Below, in pieces: positions 43,389-51,939 of a DNA stretch of 64,000 nucleotides. Each line of letters begins with the position of its first letter. Positions within the stretch are counted from its first letter, which is position 1. The notes below the pieces were generated by a model that saw only the letters and a list, made by a program, of their open reading frames with translations, searched no databases and was not told the origin of the DNA. The position numbers and the translations under genes were made by a program. The stretch is from Bacillota bacterium (lineage in GTDB: Bacteria > Bacillota > Bacilli > Paenibacillales > Paenibacillaceae): contig JAEWAQ010000076.1 of the NCBI GenBank assembly GCA_023391635.1, positions 62,001 to 126,000 of the forward strand. Direction: 5' to 3'.

Positions 43389-44234
43389 GTGAAAGTCGGA
43401 ATGAATTTGCTGCTATGGACGGACCAGGCGAAGCCGGAGGAGCATCGCGAGCTGCTGGGCCGCATCAAGGAATGGGGCTTTGACGGGGTTGAACTCGTCG
43501 CCGACAATATGGAACCGAAGGATGCCGCAGGTTTCGCCGTCCTGCTCAAGGAACTGGGCCTCGGCGTCACGACGATCGGCGCGCTGGATGCGGCGATCGC
43601 CGACCCGGCAAGCCGCGACCCGGCCTTGCGGGCGGCTGCCGTGCGCATCTTGAAGCTGGCGATCGACAATACGCGCACGCTGGGCGCCGACGTCTTGTGC
43701 GGCCCGCTGTTCCAAGGGCTGGGGCGGTTTACCGGCCGGGGGCCGCAAGCCTACGAATGGCAATATGCGGTCGATTCGCTCAGAGAAGCGGGCGAATACG
43801 CTGCGGCGCGAGGCGTCAAGCTGGCGCTTGAGCCGATCAACCGGTTTGAAATGTACCTGGTGAACACGCTGGAAGCGGGCGTCCGATTTGTGAAAGAGGT
43901 CGGGTTGTCCAATGTTGGCCTGCTAGCCGATACCCATCACGGCAACATCGAAGAGGCCGATGTCGCCGAAGCGTGGCGGGCGGCTGCCGATCATATTTTC
44001 CATGTGCACATCTCGGAGAACCATCGGGGGGTGCCGGGAAGCGGTCATGCCGTCGGGCCGCACTTGTTCGCAACGCTGCGGGAAATCGGATACGGCGGTT
44101 GGCTGACGATCGAAGCGTTCAGTCAAGCGGTGCCGGGGCTGATCTCCCGTCTTCACCTGTGGCGGGATTACGCGGCGCATACCGATGACGCGGCCCGGCT
44201 TGGCATTCAGTATATCCGCAAGCATATCGGATAA
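43389..44234 (+). CDS. Ketose 3-epimerase-like TIM-barrel enzyme
   Basis: GTG 43389 preceded by GGGAGTG. 281 residues with the four metal ligands of the D-tagatose/D-psicose 3-epimerase group: Glu in LALEPINRFE, Asp in LLADTHHGN, His in HVHISENHRG and Glu in LTIEAFS. This is the clearest catalytic assignment among the six barrels of the window. It could epimerise or isomerise the keto-sugar made by the dehydrogenase upstream. Confidence 0.9.
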   Translation: MKVGMNLLLWTDQAKPEEHRELLGRIKEWGFDGVELVADNMEPKDAAGFAVLLKELGLGVTTIGALDAAIADPASRDPALRAAAVRILKLAIDNTRTLGADVLCGPLFQGLGRFTGRGPQAYEWQYAVDSLREAGEYAAARGVKLALEPINRFEMYLVNTLEAGVRFVKEVGLSNVGLLADTHHGNIEEADVAEAWRAAADHIFHVHISENHRGVPGSGHAVGPHLFATLREIGYGGWLTIEAFSQAVPGLISRLHLWRDYAAHTDDAARLGIQYIRKHIG

Positions 44235-44261
44235 CCGAGCATTGACGAGAGGAGAACGTTC

Positions 44262-45074
44262 ATGCCGATAGTCGACAGCAACGGGATTCAGATTCACTAT
44301 ACGGAGCGGGGACAGGGCGGCGAGCCGCTCATCCTGCTCATGGGACTTGGGGCCGACGGCAGCGTATGGGAAGAGCACGTGAAAGCTTATGAACGACATT
44401 ATCGCTGCATTATGGTGGACAACCGGGGTGCGGGCGGCTCGTCCAAACCGGAGGGGCCGTACACGACGGAAGCGATGGCGCGGGACGTGCTCGGAATAAT
44501 GGACGCGCTCGGCATCGAGAAGGCCCATTGGTCCGGCATCTCCATGGGAAGCGCGATCGCCCAGCATGCGGCGCTGCTCGCGCCGGACCGCGTGCAGTCG
44601 CTGACCTTGAACTGTTCCTGGACCGAATGCGACAACTATTCGGCCCGCATATTCGAGACGTTCCGGGCGGCCTATCCGGTCATGCCTGCGGGCGATTTCG
44701 CGAAATTGCTGCAATTGATCATATTTACGCCGGCTTATCATGAGCGCAGTCTTGAAGATTTGCTGGAGCGTCAACAGGGAGCCGTAACGAACGCGAATCC
44801 GATGCCGGTGCATGCGTTCGCCGCGCAATGCGATGCTTGCATCTCCCACCGGACGACCGGCCGGCTGGGCGCGATACAAGCGCCGACGCTGATTACGGTC
44901 GGAGATAGGGACCAGTTCACGCCGCTGCATTTGTCCGAGGCCATCCTGCGCGAAATCCCGCATGCGGAGTTCGAGGTGTTCGAAGGCAGCGGGCACACGC
45001 ATCACTGGGACAGCTTGGAGCGATTCAACCGGGTAACCTTGGATTTTATGCTCCGGCATGACGGTAATAGATGA
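44262..45074 (+). CDS. Alpha/beta hydrolase
   Basis: GAGAGGAG lies upstream of ATG 44262. 270 residues, canonical fold with oxyanion region LMGLGADGSVW, nucleophile Ser94 in GISMG, acid Asp in VGDRDQFTP and His in GSGHTHHWDS. Similar to esterases, lactonases of the 3-oxoadipate enol-lactonase type and carboxylesterases. Last gene of the importer operon; a lactonase role would fit a sugar-oxidation pathway (inference). Confidence 0.9.
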   Translation: MPIVDSNGIQIHYTERGQGGEPLILLMGLGADGSVWEEHVKAYERHYRCIMVDNRGAGGSSKPEGPYTTEAMARDVLGIMDALGIEKAHWSGISMGSAIAQHAALLAPDRVQSLTLNCSWTECDNYSARIFETFRAAYPVMPAGDFAKLLQLIIFTPAYHERSLEDLLERQQGAVTNANPMPVHAFAAQCDACISHRTTGRLGAIQAPTLITVGDRDQFTPLHLSEAILREIPHAEFEVFEGSGHTHHWDSLERFNRVTLDFMLRHDGNR

Positions 45075-45132
45075 TGGTTCATCCAGACAAGACACAAGGA
45101 TGTCAGGGAAATTGCCGGCGAATTTAGGTAAA

Positions 45133-45312
45133 TAAAGTACCCAAGTTCTGCAGAAATCCGGGATCCGCACGAAGTTGGGCACCTAAAGTACCCAAGCCCG
45201 GCAGAATTCCGGGATCCGCATGAAGCTGGGCTCCCAAAGTACCCAAGTCCGGCAAAAATCCGGGATCCGCACGAAGTTGGGCACCTAAAGTGCCCAAGTC
45301 CGACAGAAAGTA
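45133..45312. repeat. Tandem array of 51-bp units (about 3.5 copies)
   Basis: Unit starts at 45133, 45184, 45235 and 45286, exactly 51 bp apart. Each contains TAAAGTACCCAAG, CCGGGATCCGCA and TTGGGCACC (or a close variant). TTGGG and CCCAA can pair across unit junctions. The period is 17 codons, so frames stay open through the array by chance. Motif order GGGCACC, ACCCAA, CCGGG is the same as in the array at 62926-63172. The rest of the gap 45075-45413 shows only a possible TTGACG-containing promoter at about 45354. Confidence 0.85.
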
Positions 45313-45413
45313 GACGTCAGACAGCAACCATGTTGTTAAATAGACAACGTCCATTGACGCAATTCGTAACGAATCCATAAGCGATTGCAATGACAAGGAG
45401 GTCTCCATCTGAT

Positions 45414-46310
45414 ATGAATCCGAAATTATCGTTCGGCTCCTGGGCGTTTGCGTTCGGCCCGTTCTCGAGCGCGCCATGGTCGTTCTCCCGCATTTTGCAG
45501 TATGTAAAGGAAGCAGGTTATGACGGCATCGAGATCAATGGCTTCGCCCCGCATCCGTCGCCATTAACGCACCCGGACGCGGACAGCCGGAAGGCGCTGC
45601 TTGCGGAGATCCGGTTGTATGGACTCGGGATTTCCGGTTATGCGCCGGATTTCACGTCAGTCCCCCCGGCATCAGGCAGGCAACAGGACTACTTGCGCTT
45701 GCTTGACGACTATTTGGCGTTCTGCATCGACTTGCAGATCGGCACGCTTCGCATCGACACGGTCAGCCCGCCGGAAGATTTGCCGGCACTGGAGTATGAA
45801 GAGCGTTTCGCGCACCTTGTCTCCACCTGGCGAGCTTCGGCCGAGCGGGCGGCTGCGCAAGGCATCAAGATCGTTTGGGAATTCGAGCCGGGCTTCTGGC
45901 TCAATAAGCCGAGCGAAGTGCACCGACTGGTCGAAGCGGTCGGCCATCCCGCCTTCCAGGTGCTGTTCGATACCAGTCACGCCTATATGAGCGGAGTTGT
46001 CGGCGCGAGACACGCAGGAAGGAAAGAGATATTGCCCGGAGGCATCATTGAATACGCCCAGATGCTGCAGGGCCATATCGGACATTTCCATCTGATCGAT
46101 TCGGACGGCACGCTGCACGACGACGAGACGAGCACGCATGCGGAATTCGGAGCCGGCAAGGTGGATTTTGCCGCATTTATGCAGGAATTGAAGCCAGTGA
46201 TCTCTAGACTGGATTGGTGGTGCGTCGACTTCTGCTTTAATGCGGAAACGGAAGAATGGGGGCGGCGTGCGGTGCCGTTTATCCGCGACAGGATCAAGGA
46301 GGCCGAGTGA
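45414..46310 (+). CDS. Xylose-isomerase-like TIM-barrel enzyme
   Basis: ATG 45414 is 12 bases after AAGGAGG. 298 residues. Likely metal ligands are Glu in VWEFEPGFW, Asp in VLFDTSHAY, His in GHFHLIDSD and a late Asp/Cys-rich WWCVDFCF in place of the usual Glu-containing strand. It starts a two-gene unit after the repeat array. Substrate unknown. Confidence 0.88.
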   Translation: MNPKLSFGSWAFAFGPFSSAPWSFSRILQYVKEAGYDGIEINGFAPHPSPLTHPDADSRKALLAEIRLYGLGISGYAPDFTSVPPASGRQQDYLRLLDDYLAFCIDLQIGTLRIDTVSPPEDLPALEYEERFAHLVSTWRASAERAAAQGIKIVWEFEPGFWLNKPSEVHRLVEAVGHPAFQVLFDTSHAYMSGVVGARHAGRKEILPGGIIEYAQMLQGHIGHFHLIDSDGTLHDDETSTHAEFGAGKVDFAAFMQELKPVISRLDWWCVDFCFNAETEEWGRRAVPFIRDRIKEAE

Positions 46311-46312
46311 CG

Positions 46313-47119
46313 ATGACGATCCGTTATGGCTTTCAGACGTACACCTGGCAGATGTCGTATGACCGACACCGCGACAAGCTGCCTGCGATATTGGACGTCA
46401 TCCAGGCAGCCGGAGGCGCTGGCGTCGAACCGGAGGTCTGCATGCTTGGGCCCTATCTGCACGATCCGAACCGACTTCGGCAGGACCTGAACGGCAAAGG
46501 CTTGGGACTCGGCGCGCTGTGCCTTGCACTGCCTTGGCTTCACGAGCGGGAAACGGAGGAAGAACGGCAGGAGGCGGACCGGATCATCGCCTATTTGCGG
46601 TTGTTTCCCGGAACGGTGCTGACATTGGTACAGTTGCCGGGTCAGGACCGCCAGCATTTGTCCGAGCGGCAGGAGCACGCGATTTCGTGCGTCAATGCGG
46701 TCGCGGAGCGCGCGGCCGAGCAAGGCATCGTATGCGCCTATCATCCGAATTCGCCGGTTGGGTCTGTCTTCCGGACGGAGGAAGACTACAAGGTGCTCAT
46801 GCAGGGACTCGACCCGCGCTATTGCGGCTATGCGCCAGACACGGGGCACATCGCCCGCGGCGGAATGGATGTGCGGACTATTTTCAAGACTTACCGGCCC
46901 TTGATCCGCCATGTGCATTTCAAAGATATGAGCGATGAAGGGCAATGGACGGCATTGGGACAAGGCGGCATCGACCATCCTCAGATTGTGCGCGACTTGC
47001 GGGATTCCGGGTATAGCGGTTGGATCATGGTGGAGGAAGAATCGAAAGCGGCGGAAGCCGACCCGGACCGGGTGACGTTGCAGAATGGCACCTATATACG
47101 CGATGTGCTTCGTCCTTGA
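46313..47119 (+). CDS. Xylose-isomerase-like TIM-barrel enzyme
   Basis: ATG 46313 is 10 bases after AAGGAGG and 2 bases after the previous stop. 268 residues with HPNSPVGS, PDTGHIARGG, HVHFKDMSDEG and MVEEESKAA, the last offering Glu ligands. It resembles inosose-dehydratase/sugar-isomerase barrels. Two different barrels in one operon suggest consecutive steps or a heteromeric enzyme (inference). Confidence 0.88.
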   Translation: MTIRYGFQTYTWQMSYDRHRDKLPAILDVIQAAGGAGVEPEVCMLGPYLHDPNRLRQDLNGKGLGLGALCLALPWLHERETEEERQEADRIIAYLRLFPGTVLTLVQLPGQDRQHLSERQEHAISCVNAVAERAAEQGIVCAYHPNSPVGSVFRTEEDYKVLMQGLDPRYCGYAPDTGHIARGGMDVRTIFKTYRPLIRHVHFKDMSDEGQWTALGQGGIDHPQIVRDLRDSGYSGWIMVEEESKAAEADPDRVTLQNGTYIRDVLRP

Positions 47120-47150
47120 TCGAAGCAGACCAAGGAAATTACGGGATTGA

Positions 47151-47194
47151 ACAAAATGCAAGCCCCCGGCTCGTGGGAAGCCCGGGGCTTGCAT
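47151..47194 (-). terminator. Rho-independent terminator for the shikimate kinase gene
   Basis: ATGCAAGCCCC pairs with GGGGCTTGCAT over a 16-position stem with one mismatch. The T-tract (TTTTGTTC) lies on the minus strand, so it serves the minus-strand gene. On the plus strand it is only a hairpin after 47119. Confidence 0.75.
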
Positions 47195-47313
47195 GCTGTG
47201 CGTAAATCAGCGAAGCCGCAGCCAATGCGGCATTGTTGTTCGTATGGACGGCACCAGCGATCTCATCACACAGTTGTCCCAGTCGATTCCTTAGCCGGGA
47301 TATCCGCTGGCGG

Positions 47314-47811
47314 TCATTCCGATTTGCAACCTTGAATGATCCGATCAGCGACGAATTCAGGAGTTAATCCGTCCGTTCTAATCGTCAAATGGCCGAGCTT
47401 GTACACTTCGCGCCGCGCATCGAACAAGCTGCGGATTTCCTCCATCGACTTCGACTGCAGCAGCGGACGCGTATCCTTGAGCAGATGGTGCCGTTCGTGC
47501 CAGGCGTCCCATCCAATGTCAAGGAAGACGACGAAGGCGGTGGACAGGCAGGCATCGCGAATGGCTTCCTGCATGAACGCGCCGCCGCCGAGCGATACGA
47601 CGGCCCGATGTTCGCCGCGGCATAACGCAAGCAGGAAGTCGCGCTCCATTTGTCGGAATTTCGTCTCCCCCATCGATTGGAATATTTCCGTAATCGGCAT
47701 GCCATGCTGCCGCTCGATCTCCTGATCGGCATCTAGGAATGTCCGGTTCATTCTGTCTGCCAGCAGACGGCCGACGGTCGATTTGCCGGATCCCATGAAC
47801 CCGGTCAGCAT
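47314..47811 (-). CDS. aroK: Shikimate kinase
   Basis: 165 residues. P-loop GFMGSGKST, shikimate-binding DADQEIE and the GGGAF motif, then the lid Arg in LKDTRPLL. It phosphorylates shikimate in the chorismate pathway. The start is uncertain: ATG 47811 lacks a nearby ribosome site, while GGGGGAAGAG at about 47829-47838 would suit an upstream in-frame codon that is not a standard start (the frame there reads VIDKNIMLTGF, like the N-terminus of other shikimate kinases). Isolated from other aromatic genes. Confidence 0.92.
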   Translation of the reverse strand: MLTGFMGSGKSTVGRLLADRMNRTFLDADQEIERQHGMPITEIFQSMGETKFRQMERDFLLALCRGEHRAVVSLGGGAFMQEAIRDACLSTAFVVFLDIGWDAWHERHHLLKDTRPLLQSKSMEEIRSLFDARREVYKLGHLTIRTDGLTPEFVADRIIQGCKSE

Positions 47812-47900
47812 GATGTTCTTGTCGATGACTCTTCCCCCATTTCGGACAGCTTCATCCTCCCATTATAAAACCATTCTGCACACGGCTCAATCGCAACGAT

Positions 47901-47953
47901 TTGACATGAGACAGACGAAGCGCAATAATAGTTAAATAGTTTAAATATTAAAC
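47901..47953 (+). promoter_or_regulatory. Promoter and palindromic operator of the MarR/RND operon
   Basis: Perfect -35 TTGACA (47901-47906), 17 bases, AATAAT (47924-47929). Immediately downstream, GTTTAA-ATA-TTAAAC (47939-47953) is a perfect 6-3-6 palindrome covering the transcription start region, a typical place for a MarR autorepressor site. Confidence 0.75.
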
Positions 47954-47982
47954 CATGAAACGAATGGAAGAGGTGTCGGGAC

Positions 47983-48465
47983 ATGCACGAGGAAGCGCTG
48001 CGATTCGAGAAGGCGCTTCAGCAGGTGAACCGTTGTCTGGGATCGGAATTGATGCAGAAGATGTCGGCTCCCATTACGTTCCCCCAGATTTTGATGCTGC
48101 ACTTTATCGACGAGGAAGGCTTGGGCAACTTGAAGCAGTTGGCCGATAAGCTCGATGTGAAGCCGAGCGCGGTCACCGTCATGATCGATCGTTTGGAAAA
48201 GTCAGGCTATGTGGAGCGATCGAACGACCCGCATGACCGCAGGGCGATCCGGGCCGCGATCACTCCTCTCGGCCAGGAAGTGCTGGAGCAGGTGACACAA
48301 GACCGAATGGCCATCGTCGGCCATTACTTGTCCCGGCTTGAACCGCAGGAAGTCGTCATCATGACGGAACTGCTGGAAAAAATGACGCGCGGACGCGATG
48401 TTGACGCATTCGGATGCGGAGCTGCAGAAATCGCAAATGAAAAGGAAAAGGGTGGTTCATTTTGA
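47983..48465 (+). CDS. MarR family transcriptional regulator
   Basis: 160 residues; AGAGGTG lies 9 bases before ATG 47983. Winged helix with recognition region KLDVKPSAVTVMIDRLEKSG and the wing NDPHDRRAIRAAITPLG, followed by a dimerisation helix. The stop overlaps the TTG start of the RND pump (TTGA). Likely represses the operon until a toxic ligand binds; the palindrome at 47939-47953 is the candidate operator. Confidence 0.92.
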   Translation: MHEEALRFEKALQQVNRCLGSELMQKMSAPITFPQILMLHFIDEEGLGNLKQLADKLDVKPSAVTVMIDRLEKSGYVERSNDPHDRRAIRAAITPLGQEVLEQVTQDRMAIVGHYLSRLEPQEVVIMTELLEKMTRGRDVDAFGCGAAEIANEKEKGGSF

Positions 48466-51400
48466 AAAGCATTATCCAGTTTTCGCTCAACAATAAGTTT
48501 GCCGTCTGGATTCTGACGCTGATCGTCACTGCGGCGGGCTTGTATGCGGGCCTCAATATGAAGCAGGAGACGCTGCCGAATTTGCAAATCCCGATCTTGA
48601 CGGTTACGACCGTATATCCGGGTGCGGCGCCTGACGAAGTGCTGCAGCAGGTGACCAAGCCGCTGGAGCAGCGGCTTGGCAATCTTGAAGGTGTCAAGTC
48701 GCTCAACTCCACGTCCCGGGAAAACGTGTCGATCCTCGTCGTAGAGTACGATTACGGACAGGATATGGACAAGGCGGTGACGGGCGTTCGCGATGCGGTC
48801 GACGGCATATCGATGCCTGCGCAGACTCAGAAATCCCAGATTTCCCGGATCAGCCTGAACACGTTCCCCGTTCTGGCAGTCAGCGTCGCGAACAAGGACT
48901 TGTCACTGGAACAATTGACGGTACTTGTCGAAGACCAATTGAAGCCTTCGCTCGAAGGCGTGACCGGCGTAGCCAGCGTGACGGTGTCCGGCCAATACGT
49001 CAAGCAGGTCGAACTGGTATTCGATCAGGACAAGATGAAGTCGATGGGCTTATCCGAGGAGACCGTCAAGGGCATCATTCAAGGCTCCGCCCTCAAGGCG
49101 CCACTCGGCTTGTTCGAGATGGGGCAGAGCGAGAAATCCATCGTCATTGACGGCAACATCATGAATTTGGATGACCTGAAGAAGCTGGCGATCCCGGTCA
49201 TTCCGAATGCAAGCGCGGGAGTGCCCGGCGCAGCCGGTGCGGGTGGCGGTGCAGGTGCAGGAGCAGCAGGCGGTGGTGCAGACGCAGGTGCAGGTGCAGG
49301 CAACGGTGCGGGCCCTGTGGGCATTCCGACGGTCCAACTGCAAGACATCGCCAAGCTGGAACTTGTCGGCCATGCCGATTCGATCTCCCGTACGAACGGC
49401 TCGGAATCGATCGGCATTCAGATCGTCAAGGCTCCGGATGCGAATACGGTGGATGTCGTCAATGCGGTCAAGGATCAGGTAGACGCGTTTGCATCGGCCA
49501 ATCCGGGCTTGCAAAGCATCTATATCATGGACCAGGGTGAGCCGATCGAGGAATCGGTGTCCACGATGCTGGACAAAGCGCTGTTCGGCGCGTTGTTCGC
49601 CGTCATCGTGATCCTGCTGTTCCTGCGTAATTTCCGTACGACGATCATCTCGATTATTTCCATCCCTCTGTCGCTGCTCATCGGCATTCTGCTGCTGAAT
49701 CGGATGGGCATCTCGCTCAATATGATGACGCTGGGCGCGATGACGGTCGCAATCGGGCGGGTCGTCGACGATTCCATCGTCGTCATCGAGAACATCTACC
49801 GACGAATGTCGCTGCGCGGGGAGACACTCAAGGGCAAAGAACTGATCCTGGCCGCGACCCGGGAGATGTCGACGCCGATCCTGTCGTCAACGCTCGTGAC
49901 GATCGCCGTATTCCTGCCGCTGGCGCTGGTCAGCGGAATGGTCGGCGAGCTGTTCCTGCCGTTCGCGCTGACAATGGTGTTCGCATTGCTCGCTTCCTTG
50001 CTCGTGGCGATTACGCTCGTGCCGATGATCGGACATTCCCTGTTCCGCAATGGCGTGAAGAGCAATCGCCATCATGACGAGGGCAATCCCGGCGCGATGG
50101 CGAGATCCTACAAACGGCTGCTGCAGTGGTCGCTCAACCATAAGCTGGCGACGTTCCTCGGGGCCGTCGTGCTGCTGGCAGGCAGCCTCGTGCTCGTGCC
50201 GATGATCGGAGCGAGCTTCCTGCCGGAGGAAGAGCAGAAATACGCGATGCTGACCTACAGCCCGGCGCCTGGGGAATTGCTCGAGGAAGTCGAGCAGACG
50301 GCGCTCAAGGCGGAATCGCTCGTACTATCGCAAGAAGGCGTATCGGATTTGCAATACTCCGTCGGAGGATCGAATCCGCTCAGCCCCGGCCCGTCCAAGT
50401 CGGCATTGTTCTATGTGCTGTATCGGGACGACGTCGAAAATTTCGATCAGGTGAAGGAGAAGCTGCTGGCGGATATCCAGCAAGCGGCTGCCGGCAAAGG
50501 CCATTGGGACACGATGGATATGGGGGCGGCCATGGCCGGAGGGAGCGGGCTCAGCCTCGAAGTGTACGGGGACAGCATGGACGAGATCGCGCCGGTCGTG
50601 GAGCAAATTAAGCAGCTTACAGAAGCGAACCCCGATTTCACGAAGGTGAAGACCAGCATCAGCGAAGCTTATGATCAATATACGTTCGTGGCAGACCAGG
50701 CCAAGCTGAGCTCGCTCGGCTTGACGGCAGGGCAGATCGCGATGGCGCTCAGTCCCCGGAGAGAACAGCCGGCGCTGACGAACATCGCGGTAGACGGCAA
50801 AACCTATCAAGTGACGATACCGGTCGAGAACGCGAAGTATGCCTCGATTGAAGATATGGAAAACACGCAGATCGCTTCGCCGCTCGGCTTCAGCGTGCCG
50901 ATCAAGGAAGTGGCGACGATCCGCGAAGGAAAATCGCCGAATACGATTTCGACGCGCGACGGGAGAATGTTCGCCGAAGTTACGGCCGACGTGAAAGCCA
51001 AGGACGTCGCCGCCGCGTCCGCCAATTTGCAGAAGGAAATCGATAAGCTGCAAAAACCGCCGCGCGTAGAGGTGAAGTTCGGCGGCGTAACCGAGCAGAT
51101 TCAGGATACGTTCACGCAGTTGGGCCTCGCCATGGCAGCCGCCATCGCGATCGTCTACCTGGTCATGGTCATCACGTTCGGCGGCGCGCTCGCACCGTTC
51201 GTCATCCTGTTTTCCTTGCCGTTCGCCGTGATCGGCGTGCTGGTCGCCTTGTGGCTCTCCGGCGAGACGCTGAGCGTATCGGCGCTGATGGGCGCCCTGA
51301 TGCTGATCGGCATCGTCGTCACGAACGCGATCGTCCTGATCGACAGGGTCATCAAGAAAGAGAAGGAAGGGCTCAGCACGCGGGAGGCGTTGCTGGACGC

Positions 51401-51626
51401 CGGCGTAACCCGGCTGCGTCCGATTCTGATGACGGCCTTGGCCACGATCGGGGCGCTGCTGCCGCTCGCATTCGGCTTCGAAAGCGCGGGCATGATTTCC
51501 AAAGGGCTTGGCATAACGGTAATCGGCGGGCTCGCCAGCTCCACGCTGCTCACGCTCGTTATCGTGCCGGTGATATATGAATTCCTGATGAAGTTCCGCA
51601 AGAGCAAGCCGGCGCAATCGGCATAA
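48462..51626 (+). CDS. RND-family efflux transporter, SwrC/AcrB-like
   Basis: TTG 48462 overlaps the MarR stop with AAAAGGGTGG upstream. 1054 residues with the twelve-segment RND plan: segment 1 near residues 10-30, a first porter domain, segments 2-6, a second porter domain, segments 8-12. Asp in TM4 (GRVVDDSIVVIENIYRR) is the proton-relay position. No membrane-fusion or outer-membrane gene is present, as for B. subtilis SwrC, which exports surfactin. A Gly/Ala-rich insert at 49208-49318 (about residues 250-285) interrupts the first porter domain. Confidence 0.92.
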   Translation: MKSIIQFSLNNKFAVWILTLIVTAAGLYAGLNMKQETLPNLQIPILTVTTVYPGAAPDEVLQQVTKPLEQRLGNLEGVKSLNSTSRENVSILVVEYDYGQDMDKAVTGVRDAVDGISMPAQTQKSQISRISLNTFPVLAVSVANKDLSLEQLTVLVEDQLKPSLEGVTGVASVTVSGQYVKQVELVFDQDKMKSMGLSEETVKGIIQGSALKAPLGLFEMGQSEKSIVIDGNIMNLDDLKKLAIPVIPNASAGVPGAAGAGGGAGAGAAGGGADAGAGAGNGAGPVGIPTVQLQDIAKLELVGHADSISRTNGSESIGIQIVKAPDANTVDVVNAVKDQVDAFASANPGLQSIYIMDQGEPIEESVSTMLDKALFGALFAVIVILLFLRNFRTTIISIISIPLSLLIGILLLNRMGISLNMMTLGAMTVAIGRVVDDSIVVIENIYRRMSLRGETLKGKELILAATREMSTPILSSTLVTIAVFLPLALVSGMVGELFLPFALTMVFALLASLLVAITLVPMIGHSLFRNGVKSNRHHDEGNPGAMARSYKRLLQWSLNHKLATFLGAVVLLAGSLVLVPMIGASFLPEEEQKYAMLTYSPAPGELLEEVEQTALKAESLVLSQEGVSDLQYSVGGSNPLSPGPSKSALFYVLYRDDVENFDQVKEKLLADIQQAAAGKGHWDTMDMGAAMAGGSGLSLEVYGDSMDEIAPVVEQIKQLTEANPDFTKVKTSISEAYDQYTFVADQAKLSSLGLTAGQIAMALSPRREQPALTNIAVDGKTYQVTIPVENAKYASIEDMENTQIASPLGFSVPIKEVATIREGKSPNTISTRDGRMFAEVTADVKAKDVAAASANLQKEIDKLQKPPRVEVKFGGVTEQIQDTFTQLGLAMAAAIAIVYLVMVITFGGALAPFVILFSLPFAVIGVLVALWLSGETLSVSALMGALMLIGIVVTNAIVLIDRVIKKEKEGLSTREALLDAGVTRLRPILMTALATIGALLPLAFGFESAGMISKGLGITVIGGLASSTLLTLVIVPVIYEFLMKFRKSKPAQSA

Positions 51627-51801
51627 AGCCTGTTTGCCCGATTGGGGTTTGACTGCCCATGACGCTTGCAGTACGAATGTCCGTGTGCTGGAGCAACCGT
51701 TCATGAAGATATCGCTGACATTCGCGAATGGGCAATTCCGGATTTCACGGAATCGTTCATGCAGTTAATTATTTAAGGAATGCGCGTGCGGAAAATGATG
51801 G

Positions 51802-51830
51802 TTGACGGATTCAAGGAATCGTGATAAGAT
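51802..51830 (+). promoter_or_regulatory. Promoter upstream of cpaE
   Basis: TTGACG (51802-51807), 17 bases, TAAGAT (51825-51830). The transcript would meet the terminator at 51866 after about 30 bases. The region 51627-51801 holds no gene; it has only a small hairpin ATTCCG/CGGAAT at about 51736. Confidence 0.5.
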
Positions 51831-51865
51831 TCAAGCACAAATTGTCAAAGCTGGAACGCGGAAGC

Positions 51866-51906
51866 ACCGCAAATACCGACGGATGTCGGTGTTTGCGGTT
51901 TTTTTG
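51866..51906 (+). terminator. Strong terminator or attenuator ahead of cpaE
   Basis: ACCGCAAATACCGAC pairs with GTCGGTGTTTGCGGT over 15 bp (one G-U), then TTTTTTT. It may end the RND operon, 240 bases downstream of its stop. Alternatively it attenuates the cpaE transcript: a competing hairpin GCGG-AAGCA-CCGC at about 51858-51870 uses the start of its left arm. Confidence 0.85.
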
Positions 51907-51939
51907 TTTTCCGCTCAGCCTGACCGAAGGAGGGGGAGA

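Noticed and set aside
45124..45477. A 117-codon minus-strand open frame with 17-residue repeats (LGTLGAQLRADPGF)
   Set aside because: The repeats come from the 51-bp DNA array, whose period is a multiple of three. The frame runs into the antisense of the next gene and has no ribosome site.
51830..51910. Known riboswitch class in the cpaE leader
   Set aside because: The leader before the terminator is only about 30 bases, too short for a known aptamer, and no conserved motif of the GEMM, preQ1 or fluoride type is present.
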